DNA from: an uncultured Persicitalea sp.
GTDB taxonomy: Bacteria; Bacteroidota; Bacteroidia; Cytophagales; Spirosomataceae
Assembly: GCA_950075905.1 (NCBI GenBank)
Contig: CATMVR010000126.1
Location: 1-9,625 of the forward strand
DNA length: 9,625 bases
Direction of reading: 5' to 3'
A program made the translations under genes and the position numbers. The notes beneath the pieces are model-generated. The model saw nothing but the letters and a program-made list of their open reading frames with translations. It was not told the origin of the DNA and did not search any database. Positions 1 to 7,258 of this stretch are shown one piece after another (the stretch's first letter is position 1; each line of letters begins with the position of its first letter).

Positions 1-1
1 C

Positions 2-919
2 GGACTAGGATCGGAAAATGCCAATTTGCCGGGCTTCATCGTGCTGGCGTCCGGCGACGCCATACCCAGTGCCGGCAAGAGTATTTGGGGGAGCGGGTTT
101 TTGCCCTCGCAGTTTCAGGGCGTGCAGTGCCGGTCGGAAGGCGATCCGGTATTGTACATTTCTGATCCAGAAGGAATGCCACGCGACCTGCGCAAAGCTG
201 CTATTGAAACCATCAGCAACATCAATCGGGTGCAGCACCAGGAAATGGGCGATCCCGAAATCCTTTCGCGGATTGAGCAGTATGAGCTGGCTTTCCGGAT
301 GCAGACCACTGTACCCGAAGCCATGGATGTCAGTCGGGAGCCGGAGTCTATCCAGCAGATGTATGGTACCACTCCGGGGCAAAATTCCTACGCCAACAAC
401 TGCCTGCTGGCCCGCCGGCTGGCGGAACGGGGCGTCCGTTTTATTCAACTGTACCACGCCGATTGGGATACCCACGGCAGTAACTCAAATGAGGCACTGG
501 AAATTGGGTTTGTGAACCGATGTAAAGAAACCGATCAGGCAACTACGGCTTTGCTCACTGACTTAAAACAGCGGGGTATGCTGGACGACACGCTGGTGGT
601 ATGGGGGGGAGAGTTTGGCCGTACACCGATGGCCGAGAACCGGGGAGGTAAAAAAGCGCCTTTCCGGGGGCGCGACCACCACAAAGAGGCTTTTACTATG
701 TGGCTGGCCGGGGCAGGTGTGAAGCAGGGATTCAGCTTCGGCGAAACGGACGAGATAGGGTACTATGGCGTGAAAGACCGGGTACACGTGCACGACCTGC
801 AGGCTACCATCCTGCACCTGCTGGGCTTCGACCACGAAAAACTAACCTACCCCTTCCAGGGCCGCAATTTTCGCCTGACCGATGTACACGGGAAAGTGGT
901 ACATCAGATCCTGTCCTAG
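2..919 (+). CDS. DUF1501 family protein, 5' truncated by the window edge
   Basis: The reading frame is open from base 2 to the TAG at 917-919, giving about 305 C-terminal residues. Family members are usually 450-500 aa, so the N-terminus (normally carrying a Tat or Sec signal) lies outside. The visible part begins with the family-typical GLGSENANLPGF. It then shows WDTHG (nt 464-478), WGGEFGRTP (602-628), GRDHH (668-682) and a C-terminal HVHDLQATILHLLG helix. DUF1501 belongs to the alkaline-phosphatase/sulfatase-like fold group. By analogy, the Asp and His residues of WDTHG and GRDHH would be metal ligands; this is inference, as no activity is established for the family. In Bacteroidota and Planctomycetota these genes usually follow a gene for a DUF1549/DUF1553 (PSD1) cytochrome-like protein, so such a partner may lie just upstream. 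It converges on a sulfatase gene after 29 bp. A TTG or ATG near the left edge is not the real start. Confidence 0.92.
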   Translation, partial: GLGSENANLPGFIVLASGDAIPSAGKSIWGSGFLPSQFQGVQCRSEGDPVLYISDPEGMPRDLRKAAIETISNINRVQHQEMGDPEILSRIEQYELAFRMQTTVPEAMDVSREPESIQQMYGTTPGQNSYANNCLLARRLAERGVRFIQLYHADWDTHGSNSNEALEIGFVNRCKETDQATTALLTDLKQRGMLDDTLVVWGGEFGRTPMAENRGGKKAPFRGRDHHKEAFTMWLAGAGVKQGFSFGETDEIGYYGVKDRVHVHDLQATILHLLGFDHEKLTYPFQGRNFRLTDVHGKVVHQILS

Positions 920-948
920 TGAATTAAAGGCAATTTTCAAGAAACCTC

Positions 949-2328
949 TCACCGAACTACCTTTTTCTCTATTCCCTCATAGGCGTTCCGTAGCTTTTGA
1001 ACCAGGTCGGGATGCTTCGCCGCCAGGTCGTTGGTTTCGTTCTGATCTTCTCGCAGGTTAAATAGCTTCGTGCCATCTACTAGTTTCCAGTCACCGTGCC
1101 GCAGGGCGGTTTGCTGTCCGTATTTCCAGAAAATAGGGCGGGATAATTTCTTATTCTTAAACAGAACTGCGCTAATGTCCCGGCCATCAATTGCACCGGG
1201 GCGTAGCTTATCCTTAAATCCGGCTATCCCGGCCAGGGTGGGTACAAGGTCTATGTTGCAAATGGGGGTATCTACCGTCTGACCGGGCCGGATACGTCCT
1301 TTCCACATCACCAGCGCCGGTACCCGGATGCCCCCTTCCCAAAGCGTAGCTTTTTCTCCGCGCAGGCCCCCGTTACTGGCGTGGCCGTAATAGGTTTCGG
1401 AGTAGCCGCCGTTGTCGGACATAAACCAAATCATGGTGTTTTCAAGAAGATTGTTCTTTTCAAGCTTGTCAAGTACTACGCCAACCTGATCGTCCAGACT
1501 GGCTACCATAGCGGCATAGGTCCGGCGGTAGGGGTCAGAAATATGGGCAAACTTCTGCATGTAGGCGGGTGGAGCCTGCAGCGAATTCATGATGGGGTAC
1601 CCTTCGTAATTTGCCACGTTCAGGGCTACCGTATGGTCACGCACATCGTCGGGGTCAGTTTTGCCAAAATGTGGGGCGTTATAGGGCAGATACAGAAAGA
1701 AAGGAGTCGGTGAGGCTTTTACTTCATCCAGAAATTCGGTAGCATGGCGCGTAATCAATTCGGTCGAATAGCCACTTTCGGCGGCGGGCTTGCCATTCAC
1801 AAACCAGTTGGCTCCCATACTCCCGTACACGTGGGTAAAGTAGTCAATGCACCCCGGCTTGAAACCCGAAAACGTGTCGAACCCATGCCGCATGGGCGAA
1901 TCCGTGGAGTCTTTGGCACCCAGGTGCCACTTGCCGAACAACGCAGTGCGGTATCCTTTGGCTCTCAGGTATTCGGCCAGGGTGATTTCTGCGGCATCGA
2001 GGTAGTTTTTATCCAGCGGCATCAGGGCTTTGGTCAGATCGTGCTGCGAACGTTGTGGATAGGAGCCTGTTAGCAGCGAAAACCGTGAAGGGGTACATAC
2101 CGGAGCCGACACATAAAAATCTGTGAACCGGATACCCTCCCGGCCAATGCGGTCAATATTGGGGGTAGGAATATCGCCGCCGTAGCTACTCAAATCCCCG
2201 TAACCCAGGTCATCGGCATAAATGATGACCACGTTAGGGAGTTTTGCCTGCGCCTTTGCCCCAAATGCAAGGCAAAACAGCCATAGAAACAGGGACAATT
2301 GGGGAAGTAGATAGTGTTTGCCTGGCAT
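949..2328 (-). CDS. Secreted type I (formylglycine-dependent) sulfatase
   Basis: This predicts a 459-aa exported hydrolase of sulfate esters, probably acting in the periplasm or at the cell surface. A signal peptide (residues 1 to about 28, hydrophobic LSLFLWLFCLAFG, ending AKAQA) precedes PNVVIIYADDLGYGD, whose Asp39/Asp40 are the expected calcium ligands. The signature C-T-P-S-R at 78-82 supplies Cys78, which must be matured to formylglycine. Further active-site positions are GKWHLG (132-137), His220, SDNGG (304-308) and Lys326. The C-terminal subdomain ends in a DWKLVDG...LFNL motif common to the family. Length is normal for an arylsulfatase-like S1 enzyme; the substrate cannot be read from sequence. 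The frame extends 52 codons further upstream to an ATG at 2484, but that extension would bury the signal peptide, so I chose the ATG at 2326-2328. There is no clear Shine-Dalgarno sequence. No maturase (anSME or FGE) gene is in the window. Confidence 0.93.
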   Translation of the reverse strand: MPGKHYLLPQLSLFLWLFCLAFGAKAQAKLPNVVIIYADDLGYGDLSSYGGDIPTPNIDRIGREGIRFTDFYVSAPVCTPSRFSLLTGSYPQRSQHDLTKALMPLDKNYLDAAEITLAEYLRAKGYRTALFGKWHLGAKDSTDSPMRHGFDTFSGFKPGCIDYFTHVYGSMGANWFVNGKPAAESGYSTELITRHATEFLDEVKASPTPFFLYLPYNAPHFGKTDPDDVRDHTVALNVANYEGYPIMNSLQAPPAYMQKFAHISDPYRRTYAAMVASLDDQVGVVLDKLEKNNLLENTMIWFMSDNGGYSETYYGHASNGGLRGEKATLWEGGIRVPALVMWKGRIRPGQTVDTPICNIDLVPTLAGIAGFKDKLRPGAIDGRDISAVLFKNKKLSRPIFWKYGQQTALRHGDWKLVDGTKLFNLREDQNETNDLAAKHPDLVQKLRNAYEGIEKKVVR

Positions 2329-2535
2329 AGTACGCAGATTAGAGGCTGAACCGGGAGATGAAAATTTCTGAAAAAGAAAAGTGGCGAAAACAGGCTTTCT
2401 ACTGCAACATGTCAGGGAGGGGACAGGGCTGATTAGGACGCCCCGGTAGATTGCATCTGGTGGGAGTCTTACTCTGCCTGGCATTACTATTTTAAGCTGT
2501 GGAAGTACATATTGTTACTTAAACCAACCACAGAA
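2329..2535. promoter_or_regulatory. Divergent intergenic region between sulfatase and hydrolase genes
   Basis: These 207 bp separate two divergent starts, so both promoters should lie here. I looked on both strands for a Bacteroidota -33/-7 pair (TTTG and TAnnTTTG) and found none with good spacing. The sulfatase-side half is also open in the sulfatase frame as far as 2484. The CTGGCAT context of the ATG at 2484 closely resembles that of the chosen start at 2328. No strong hairpin or direct repeat was seen. Confidence 0.4.
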
Positions 2536-3543
2536 ATGATCAGGAAAAGCACTTTACTTGCATTCGTACTGCTGATAAGCACTCCAATAGCCCTCAAAGC
2601 CCAAGACAGCAAACTAAAATGGCTGGATGTTGAATTAGCCAACTACGACTATCCGTATCCGGTGCAGACGCTCCAATTGGATGTGCAGAAGCAGCAGCTA
2701 AGCATGGCCTATATGGACGTAAAGCCCCAGAACTACAACGGCAAAAACGTGATGCTGCTCCATGGCAAAAACTTCAACGGCGCGTACTGGAAAACCACCA
2801 TCGACGCCCTCACCCGCGAGGGGTTCAGAGTCATTGTGCCCGACCAGATTGGCTTTGGCAAATCCTCCAAGCCCCACCACTTTCAGTATACCTTTCAGCA
2901 GCTGGCCCTGAACACCAAAAAGTTGCTGGATACCCTGGGCGTAGGCAAAACGGCCGTTTTGGGGCATTCTATGGGTGGGATGCTGGCCACGCGTTTTGCG
3001 CTGATGTTTCCGGAGGTAACGGGGAAACTCATTTTGGAAAACCCCATCGGGCTGGAAGACTGGAAGCTGAAAGTACCCTACAAACCCGTGGAGTGGTGGT
3101 ATGCCTCCGAGCTGGAAAAGGACCGGGAAGCGATCAAAAGCTACCAGAAAGAAAACTACTACGACGGCAACTGGAAACCCGCCTACGACCAATGGGTAGA
3201 TCTGCTGGCGGGCTGGACGCTCAACTCAGACTACGAGCGCATTGCCTGGAATGCGGCCCTGACCTACGACATGATATTTACCCAACCGGTAGTGTACGAA
3301 TTTGACGACCTGAAAGTAGAAACGCTTCTGATCATCGGCACCCGCGACCGCACGGCCCTGGGCAAGCCGCTGGTATCGGAGGAAGTTCGAAAAACGATGG
3401 GGTTGTATGACGAGCTAGGAAAAAAAACGCAAAAGGCCATTCCGAACGCCGAGCTGGTGGAGCTGAACAATGTGGGACATTTGCCTCATATTGAAAGTTT
3501 TGATCGCTTTATTGGCCCCCTGGTGAAGTTTCTTAATGAGTAA
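2536..3543 (+). CDS. Secreted alpha/beta-hydrolase
   Basis: This predicts a 335-aa serine hydrolase of the alpha/beta fold. The N-terminus MIRKSTLLAFVLLISTPIAL ending KAQ/DS is a Sec signal peptide, so the enzyme is probably periplasmic or secreted. The core shows HGKNFNG (76-82, oxyanion loop), DQIGFGKS (103-110), the nucleophile elbow GHSMGG with Ser145, a likely acid Asp271 in IGTRDR, and His315 in NVGHLPH. The catalytic triad therefore appears complete. A helical cap region lies roughly at 170-250. Substrate is not evident; esterase, lipase-like and haloalkane-dehalogenase-like enzymes share this layout. An in-frame TTG eight codons upstream exists, but the ATG at 2536 places the signal peptide correctly. 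The gene is divergent from the sulfatase and converges on the DUF2254 gene after 40 bp. That gap holds only a 4-bp CCTT/AAGG inverted repeat, too weak to call a terminator. Confidence 0.9.
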   Translation: MIRKSTLLAFVLLISTPIALKAQDSKLKWLDVELANYDYPYPVQTLQLDVQKQQLSMAYMDVKPQNYNGKNVMLLHGKNFNGAYWKTTIDALTREGFRVIVPDQIGFGKSSKPHHFQYTFQQLALNTKKLLDTLGVGKTAVLGHSMGGMLATRFALMFPEVTGKLILENPIGLEDWKLKVPYKPVEWWYASELEKDREAIKSYQKENYYDGNWKPAYDQWVDLLAGWTLNSDYERIAWNAALTYDMIFTQPVVYEFDDLKVETLLIIGTRDRTALGKPLVSEEVRKTMGLYDELGKKTQKAIPNAELVELNNVGHLPHIESFDRFIGPLVKFLNE

Positions 3544-3583
3544 GAAGTTCTCCGCCACCTTGTAAGGGCTAAGTAAACAAACA

Positions 3584-4846
3584 CTACACCTCGCCGGCAA
3601 ATAGCGAAGCGCTTCGTAGCTTGTCAAGATCTGGTCCGAATTCCATAGCCAGCTCAGCCCGTCGGTAGGCTTCTTCTGAATACGCAGAGGCCAGAGCTTT
3701 AGCTTCCCGATCTCCCACGTGAGCAATGGTAGTAAACGCTTTCTGCAAACGAAGCATTACTTCTATGGAACCAGCGCCATCGCGCGCAATGGGCCGAAAA
3801 GCATCCTCGAAGGCATCGGCCATCTTTATTGCCGGTACTTCAATCCTATCGTAGAGAGCATCCGGAGAGGATGGTTGGGCGTCTTTGTCCAGCCATATGC
3901 TAAACAGGCGAACATGGCTCCCGATGATGGCAATGGCGGTACCCGGGTCATTTATACCGGGCGATAGCGCTCGACTTGCGATTTCGCTAAGGGCAATCAG
4001 CCCGAATCGGGGGTCATTGTGAAAAGAGCGGGTATTTTCAATCACAAAAGCTTTGTCAAAGGCCGCTTTGTGCTCGTCAGATAATGGTTTTTTTTCGGAA
4101 TGAAAGTTGAGCAGGGATTTGTCGGGTGAGACAAAAGTACCTGGCAGGGCGCTCAGCGTAACGCGGAGGTCGAGTTCTTCGGCTAACTCCTGTATTTTGT
4201 CCATTCGTATGTGCTGCACATAGCCAATGCGACTACTGAAAAGGGCCTGTCCCCGGTCTGCGCGAGCAGAATCGGGTACTCCACCCAGCCTGGGGGTATT
4301 GAGCTCCTCCCGGAAAGCACGAACCGTAGCGGCTTCGACCCGGGTGATGGTATGCTCCAGTCTTCCCAGCTTGGATATCCTTTCTACCCACCGCAGGAAA
4401 ACAAGAATAACCCCCGCAAAAACGAGGATTGTTAGCACAAAGAGCGTAAAGTAACCCGCCTCGCCATAGTAGCCGTTCTTTAATGCGATGGACCCTACGA
4501 TGCTAAATATGAAAGCTCCAACGAAAGTTGAGAGAGCATTCTGCGAAACATCGTCGGCTACCACGAGCTCAAAGGAGCGGGGCGTGGCAGTGCTGCTAGC
4601 CGCCGAAAAAGCTGAAAGCATGGAGCCCACGGCAAAAATAGCAATCACTAGCATGCTCGCCGAAATCGTGGATAGCAGGTCTTCCAACGAGCTTTTATCA
4701 ATATTTGGTACCAGGTCTGTCAGAAAACTCTGATCAGCCAGGTGGGCTATCAGTGCTCCACCGATGGACAACAGGCAGAATATAAGGGGCCTGAACCACA
4801 GTTTTCCGACCAAACGTTTAAAAAAGAAACTTAGATTTTTCTGCAT
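3584..4846 (-). CDS. DUF2254 family integral membrane protein
   Basis: This predicts a 420-aa protein with an N-terminal membrane domain and a C-terminal soluble domain. Four hydrophobic segments are visible at about 19-37, 62-84, 104-123 and 132-152. The soluble part contains the family hallmark SRALSPGINDPGTA (291-304), preceded by a conserved NDPRFGLIALSEIA stretch. DUF2254 proteins are widespread predicted inner-membrane proteins with no assigned function. I see no catalytic motif and assign none. The frame continues to a TTG at 4906, but the ATG at 4844-4846 puts the first helix at the usual distance from the N-terminus and is preferred. Length is close to the family norm (about 420-440 aa). 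The gene is transcribed away from the AT-rich region upstream and converges on the hydrolase gene. A TATTTTCG box (rc of 4881-4888) with a TTG only 15 bp ahead is a poor promoter match. Confidence 0.88.
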   Translation of the reverse strand: MQKNLSFFFKRLVGKLWFRPLIFCLLSIGGALIAHLADQSFLTDLVPNIDKSSLEDLLSTISASMLVIAIFAVGSMLSAFSAASSTATPRSFELVVADDVSQNALSTFVGAFIFSIVGSIALKNGYYGEAGYFTLFVLTILVFAGVILVFLRWVERISKLGRLEHTITRVEAATVRAFREELNTPRLGGVPDSARADRGQALFSSRIGYVQHIRMDKIQELAEELDLRVTLSALPGTFVSPDKSLLNFHSEKKPLSDEHKAAFDKAFVIENTRSFHNDPRFGLIALSEIASRALSPGINDPGTAIAIIGSHVRLFSIWLDKDAQPSSPDALYDRIEVPAIKMADAFEDAFRPIARDGAGSIEVMLRLQKAFTTIAHVGDREAKALASAYSEEAYRRAELAMEFGPDLDKLRSASLFAGEV

Positions 4847-4990
4847 AAGGCTCTGTTGTTGTGTGCCGGTAGGTCTTGGACGAAAATACAGGTAAGTCCG
4901 GCTCAATATAGCTAAAACAAAACAACTATATAGGTATGTATTAGTTTGGATTTGATTTAACGTATATGAATCAAAGTTTTGTTGATTTTA

Positions 4991-5049
4991 GCAGAAGGGC
5001 AAGCAGCCAACCTTAATTACGCCCTGAAAGGCTTCCTGCTTCGTTTTTT
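4991..5049 (+). terminator. Possible orphan rho-independent terminator
   Basis: AAGCAG (5001-5006) can pair with CTGCTT (5036-5041). A second stem of CCTT with AAGG lies inside it across a 4x4 internal loop. A competing pairing uses GCAG-AAG (4991-4997) with CTTCCTGC (5033-5040) and one bulge. Six T residues (5044-5049) follow two bases after the stem, as in an intrinsic terminator reading left to right. No + strand gene lies upstream, since DUF2254 runs the other way. It is therefore either fortuitous or the end of an unannotated short transcript. The stem is imperfect, so confidence is low. Confidence 0.3.
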
Positions 5050-5163
5050 AAATGAAAAAATACCCCCGCAGGTTATTTTATAATTATAGGGATTTATAGT
5101 ATAAAAATATTGTGAATTAGTTAGTAGGAAATATATGATTGGATAGCTAATTTAGTCACGAAA

Positions 5164-5202
5164 AACTACTTGTTTGTCACGTAGTTATCGGCAATATTTT
5201 CC
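5164..5202 (+). promoter_or_regulatory. Candidate promoter with overlapping inverted repeat, upstream of SBBP lipoprotein
   Basis: TTTG (5173-5176) followed after 18 bp by TATTTTCC (5195-5202) resembles the Bacteroidota -33/-7 arrangement (TTTG, TAnnTTTG), with two mismatches in the -7 box. It lies about 50 bp before the lipoprotein ATG, a reasonable 5' leader length. An inverted repeat AACTAC (5164-5169)/GTAGTT (5181-5186) brackets the -33 element and could be an operator half-site pair. Both readings are weak pattern matches. Confidence 0.25.
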
Positions 5203-5251
5203 ATAATTAGATCAATTTTTCCATACTACATTCACTTTAACTCGTCGCAGG

Positions 5252-6619
5252 ATGAAAAAATCTACTGTTTTGCTGTGCTCTTTGCTGATCACCGGGCTGG
5301 TAGCTTGTGTGGATCACGCGCCCGAACCAACGCCCACCGGCGTAGCCGCCTGGCGGGAGGGTTCTTTTCTGAATAATTTTGCTACAAGTATAGCCACTGA
5401 CAAAGATGGGAATGTATACCTAACCGGTAGCTACGAAGACCCCGTCACCTTTGGTTCTACCACGCTAATCCATAGTGGCGGCGATGATATGTTTGTAGTC
5501 AAGTATAATAGTAGTGGCGTAGTACAATGGGCCAAGCGAGCTGGTACCCCCAGAGGCGATGCAGGTACAGGAATTGCCGTAGATGCTCAGGGTAATGTGT
5601 ACGTTACGGGTTATTTCAGTGGCTTTATCGGGTTTGGTACTTTTACTCTTTCAACCGGGAGTAGCCTGGTGAGCGATATTTTTGTTGTAAAATATAATTC
5701 CAACGGAGACGTACTTTGGGCCCGGAAAGCGGGTGGAAATGATGTCGATGCCGGCCAGGGAATTGCCGTAGATGGTAGTGGCAATGTATTCATTACCGGC
5801 TTTTTCAATGATGTGGCTACGTTTGGGAGCGTTACGCTTACCTCTACCAAAGAAAGTGATATTTTTCTGGCTAAATACAACACGGCGGGTGACCTGCAAT
5901 GGGCCCAGAAAGCGGGCGGACTCTTTAGTGATGTGGGCCGAAGCGTGGCGGTGGATAAGAACGGCTTCGTACTCCTGACGGGTACTTTTCACACATTGGC
6001 AACCATCGGTGGGCAAAGTCTGACCTCGCAGGGAGGAGTGGATGCCTTTTTGGCCAAATTTGATCAAAATGGGGCTTTGCAGTGGTTGCGGCAAGCGGGT
6101 GGGGCAATGAATGACGCCGGCAATGGGGTAGCAGTGGATGAAGCAGGCAATGTCAGTTTCACAGGTGCTTTCCAGGGGGTGGCAACTATAGCCGGTTCGA
6201 CATTGACCAGTAAGGGCGTTTCAGACATATTTGTTGCTACGTTTGATGCCGCCGGTGCGCTCAAATGGGCCAGAGGGATAGGAGGGGTGAATTATGATGA
6301 TGGGATGAGGATACAGTTTGGAAATACTGGCAATGTATACATGGCAGGGATGTTCAGGGAGTCTGTTACCATTGGATCCCAGACATTTACAACCAATACC
6401 GCTTCTGATATACTGCTGGTAAAGTTCAGCCCGGATGGGGCGGTGCTATGGGCTAAGCAGGATGGCGGCCCCAACAACGAAACCGTAAGGGGACTGGCTT
6501 TGACCACTATGGGAGACGTGTACGTGGCCGGGCATTTCTTTGTCAGCACTACACTGGCAGGTATACCCCTTGTTTCCGCCGGAAACGAAGATATTTTTGT
6601 AGTGAGGTACAAGGAATAA
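5252..6619 (+). CDS. Lipoprotein with seven SBBP repeats, predicted beta-propeller
   Basis: This 455-aa protein begins with a lipoprotein signal (MKKSTVLLCSLLITGLVAC). The lipobox LVAC makes Cys19 the lipidation site, so the product is anchored to a membrane, probably the outer one. After a short Pro-rich linker (22-30) the rest is built of SBBP-type units. GNVY-T-G motifs start at 53, 114, 177, 238, 299, 360 and 421, and tryptophans in the WA-x-x-AGG strand lie at 34, 93, 156, 217, 278, 339 and 400. Each unit also carries a DIF-V-KY strand. The period is 61 residues and the count is seven, which suits a seven-bladed propeller. The first tryptophan strand comes from the N-terminus while the last unit ends right after its DIFVVRY strand, so the ring may close with strands from both ends. 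SBBP proteins have no defined reaction; a binding or scaffold role at the surface is inference. The ATG at 5252 is fixed by the signal peptide. Confidence 0.9.
   Translation: MKKSTVLLCSLLITGLVACVDHAPEPTPTGVAAWREGSFLNNFATSIATDKDGNVYLTGSYEDPVTFGSTTLIHSGGDDMFVVKYNSSGVVQWAKRAGTPRGDAGTGIAVDAQGNVYVTGYFSGFIGFGTFTLSTGSSLVSDIFVVKYNSNGDVLWARKAGGNDVDAGQGIAVDGSGNVFITGFFNDVATFGSVTLTSTKESDIFLAKYNTAGDLQWAQKAGGLFSDVGRSVAVDKNGFVLLTGTFHTLATIGGQSLTSQGGVDAFLAKFDQNGALQWLRQAGGAMNDAGNGVAVDEAGNVSFTGAFQGVATIAGSTLTSKGVSDIFVATFDAAGALKWARGIGGVNYDDGMRIQFGNTGNVYMAGMFRESVTIGSQTFTTNTASDILLVKFSPDGAVLWAKQDGGPNNETVRGLALTTMGDVYVAGHFFVSTTLAGIPLVSAGNEDIFVVRYKE
5351..6616 (+). repeat. Seven in-frame 61-codon SBBP repeat units
   Basis: Counted from the first tryptophan codon, seven units of about 183 bp run to the stop codon. 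Unit spacing by tryptophan is 59, 63, 61, 61, 61 and 61 residues. Some units are still similar at DNA level: the 20-mer windows starting at 5717 and 5900, exactly 183 bp apart, match at 18 of 20 bases. Units 6 and 7 have diverged, with T-G replaced by A-G in the GNVY-T-G motif. Confidence 0.8.
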
Positions 6620-6716
6620 GGCGCTGTAAGGGCTCTTGTGGGTCTCAGTGAAATTTCCGAACTTGCTACCACCGGAAGTCAGAAACCTTACCTCTCACCC
6701 CAAACCCTAAGCAACC

Positions 6717-7148
6717 ATGCATCCAATCCTCAGAAACACCCTGGCCGTACTGGCGGGAGTCGTCGTGGGTAGTATTGTCAACATTGGCCTTATTCAACTC
6801 GGCCCTGCCCTGATTCCGCCACCGGCAGGCGGCGACGTGTCCAGCATGGAAGGCCTGGCGGCTACCATGCATTTGTTTGAGCCAAAACATTTTGTTTTTC
6901 CTTTCCTGGCGCATGCTCTGGGTACCTTTGCCGGGGCATGGACGGCAGCCAGGCTGGCGGCTGGCAAAAGGCTTATGCTTGGCTTACTGATCGGGGTGTT
7001 CTTCCTGGCGGGTGGCATTGCCAGCGTGCTGTCGCTGCCTTCGCCAGTGTGGTTTACGGTGCTGGATCTCGGACTAGCCTACATCCCCATGGGGTACCTG
7101 GCCGGCAGACTTGCCGAAAAGCTTTCTCTCCAGATGTCCGATGAGTAG
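6717..7148 (+). CDS. Small four-helix membrane protein of unknown function
   Basis: This predicts a 143-aa hydrophobic protein with four probable transmembrane helices at about 8-28, 59-81, 86-107 and 111-133, and short charged ends. A loop between helices 1 and 2 contains PPPAGGD and MHLFEPKHFVFPFLAHALGT, with His52, His58 and His66. This stretch and the FTVLDLGLAYIPMG helix resemble a family of small hypothetical proteins that I recall as common in Bacteroidota, but I can name no function. The ATG at 6717 directly precedes the first helix, and no Shine-Dalgarno sequence is evident. It begins 97 bp after the lipoprotein gene in the same orientation. The intergenic part contains no strong terminator, so co-transcription is possible but unproven. 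Confidence 0.82.
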   Translation: MHPILRNTLAVLAGVVVGSIVNIGLIQLGPALIPPPAGGDVSSMEGLAATMHLFEPKHFVFPFLAHALGTFAGAWTAARLAAGKRLMLGLLIGVFFLAGGIASVLSLPSPVWFTVLDLGLAYIPMGYLAGRLAEKLSLQMSDE

Positions 7149-7225
7149 TCTACGAGGTTTTCATCATAGCGTTTTTGGGTCAATTATGTTATAAAAGGCC
7201 TGTTTTAGAACGATTTCTGCTCAGG

Positions 7226-7258
7226 TTGGTTATACTAAGGATAAAAAAGTTATTTCTG
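7226..7258 (+). promoter_or_regulatory. Candidate promoter of the GNAT gene
   Basis: TTG (7226-7228) followed after 22 bp by TATTTCTG (7251-7258) resembles the Bacteroidota -33/-7 signal, with one mismatch to TAnnTTTG. The gap is at the long end of the usual range. It would give a leader of roughly 50 bases before the ATG at 7313. Confidence 0.3.

Larger units (their letters stand above)
4847..5251. other. AT-rich intergenic region between divergent DUF2254 and SBBP-lipoprotein genes
   Basis: About 405 bp without a credible gene. Composition is markedly more AT-rich than either neighbour, especially 4905-4990 and 5042-5235, as expected for a region holding two divergent promoters. It contains a terminator-like hairpin (4991-5049), an AT-rich inverted repeat (TTTTATA at 5076-5082 with TATAAAA at 5100-5106), and a short inverted repeat at 5164-5186 overlapping a possible promoter. 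A 15-codon frame (ATG 5052 to TAG 5099) is probably chance. There is no tRNA-like or transposon-end structure. Confidence 0.6.

Noticed and set aside
949..3543. Sulfatase and alpha/beta-hydrolase as part of a polysaccharide-utilisation locus
   Set aside because: No SusC/SusD pair, glycoside hydrolase, polysaccharide lyase or dedicated regulator is present. The only outer-membrane protein is more than 4 kb away, in a separate unit.
3544..3583. Possible terminator between the convergent hydrolase and DUF2254 genes
   Set aside because: Only CCTT-GT-AAGG is present: a 4-bp stem with a 2-base loop and no T tract.
4866..4910. Promoter for the DUF2254 gene (TTG plus TATTTTCG on the - strand)
   Set aside because: The -7 box matches five of six defined bases, but the spacing to TTG is only 15 bp, shorter than the usual arrangement.
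5052..5099. 15-codon reading frame (MKKYPRRLFYNYRDL) in the AT-rich intergenic region
   Set aside because: Very short, no ribosome-binding context, and directly after a possible terminator T tract. A frame of this length is expected by chance.
5076..5106. AT-only inverted repeat TTTTATA/TATAAAA
   Set aside because: Inverted matches of this length are expected in such AT-rich sequence.
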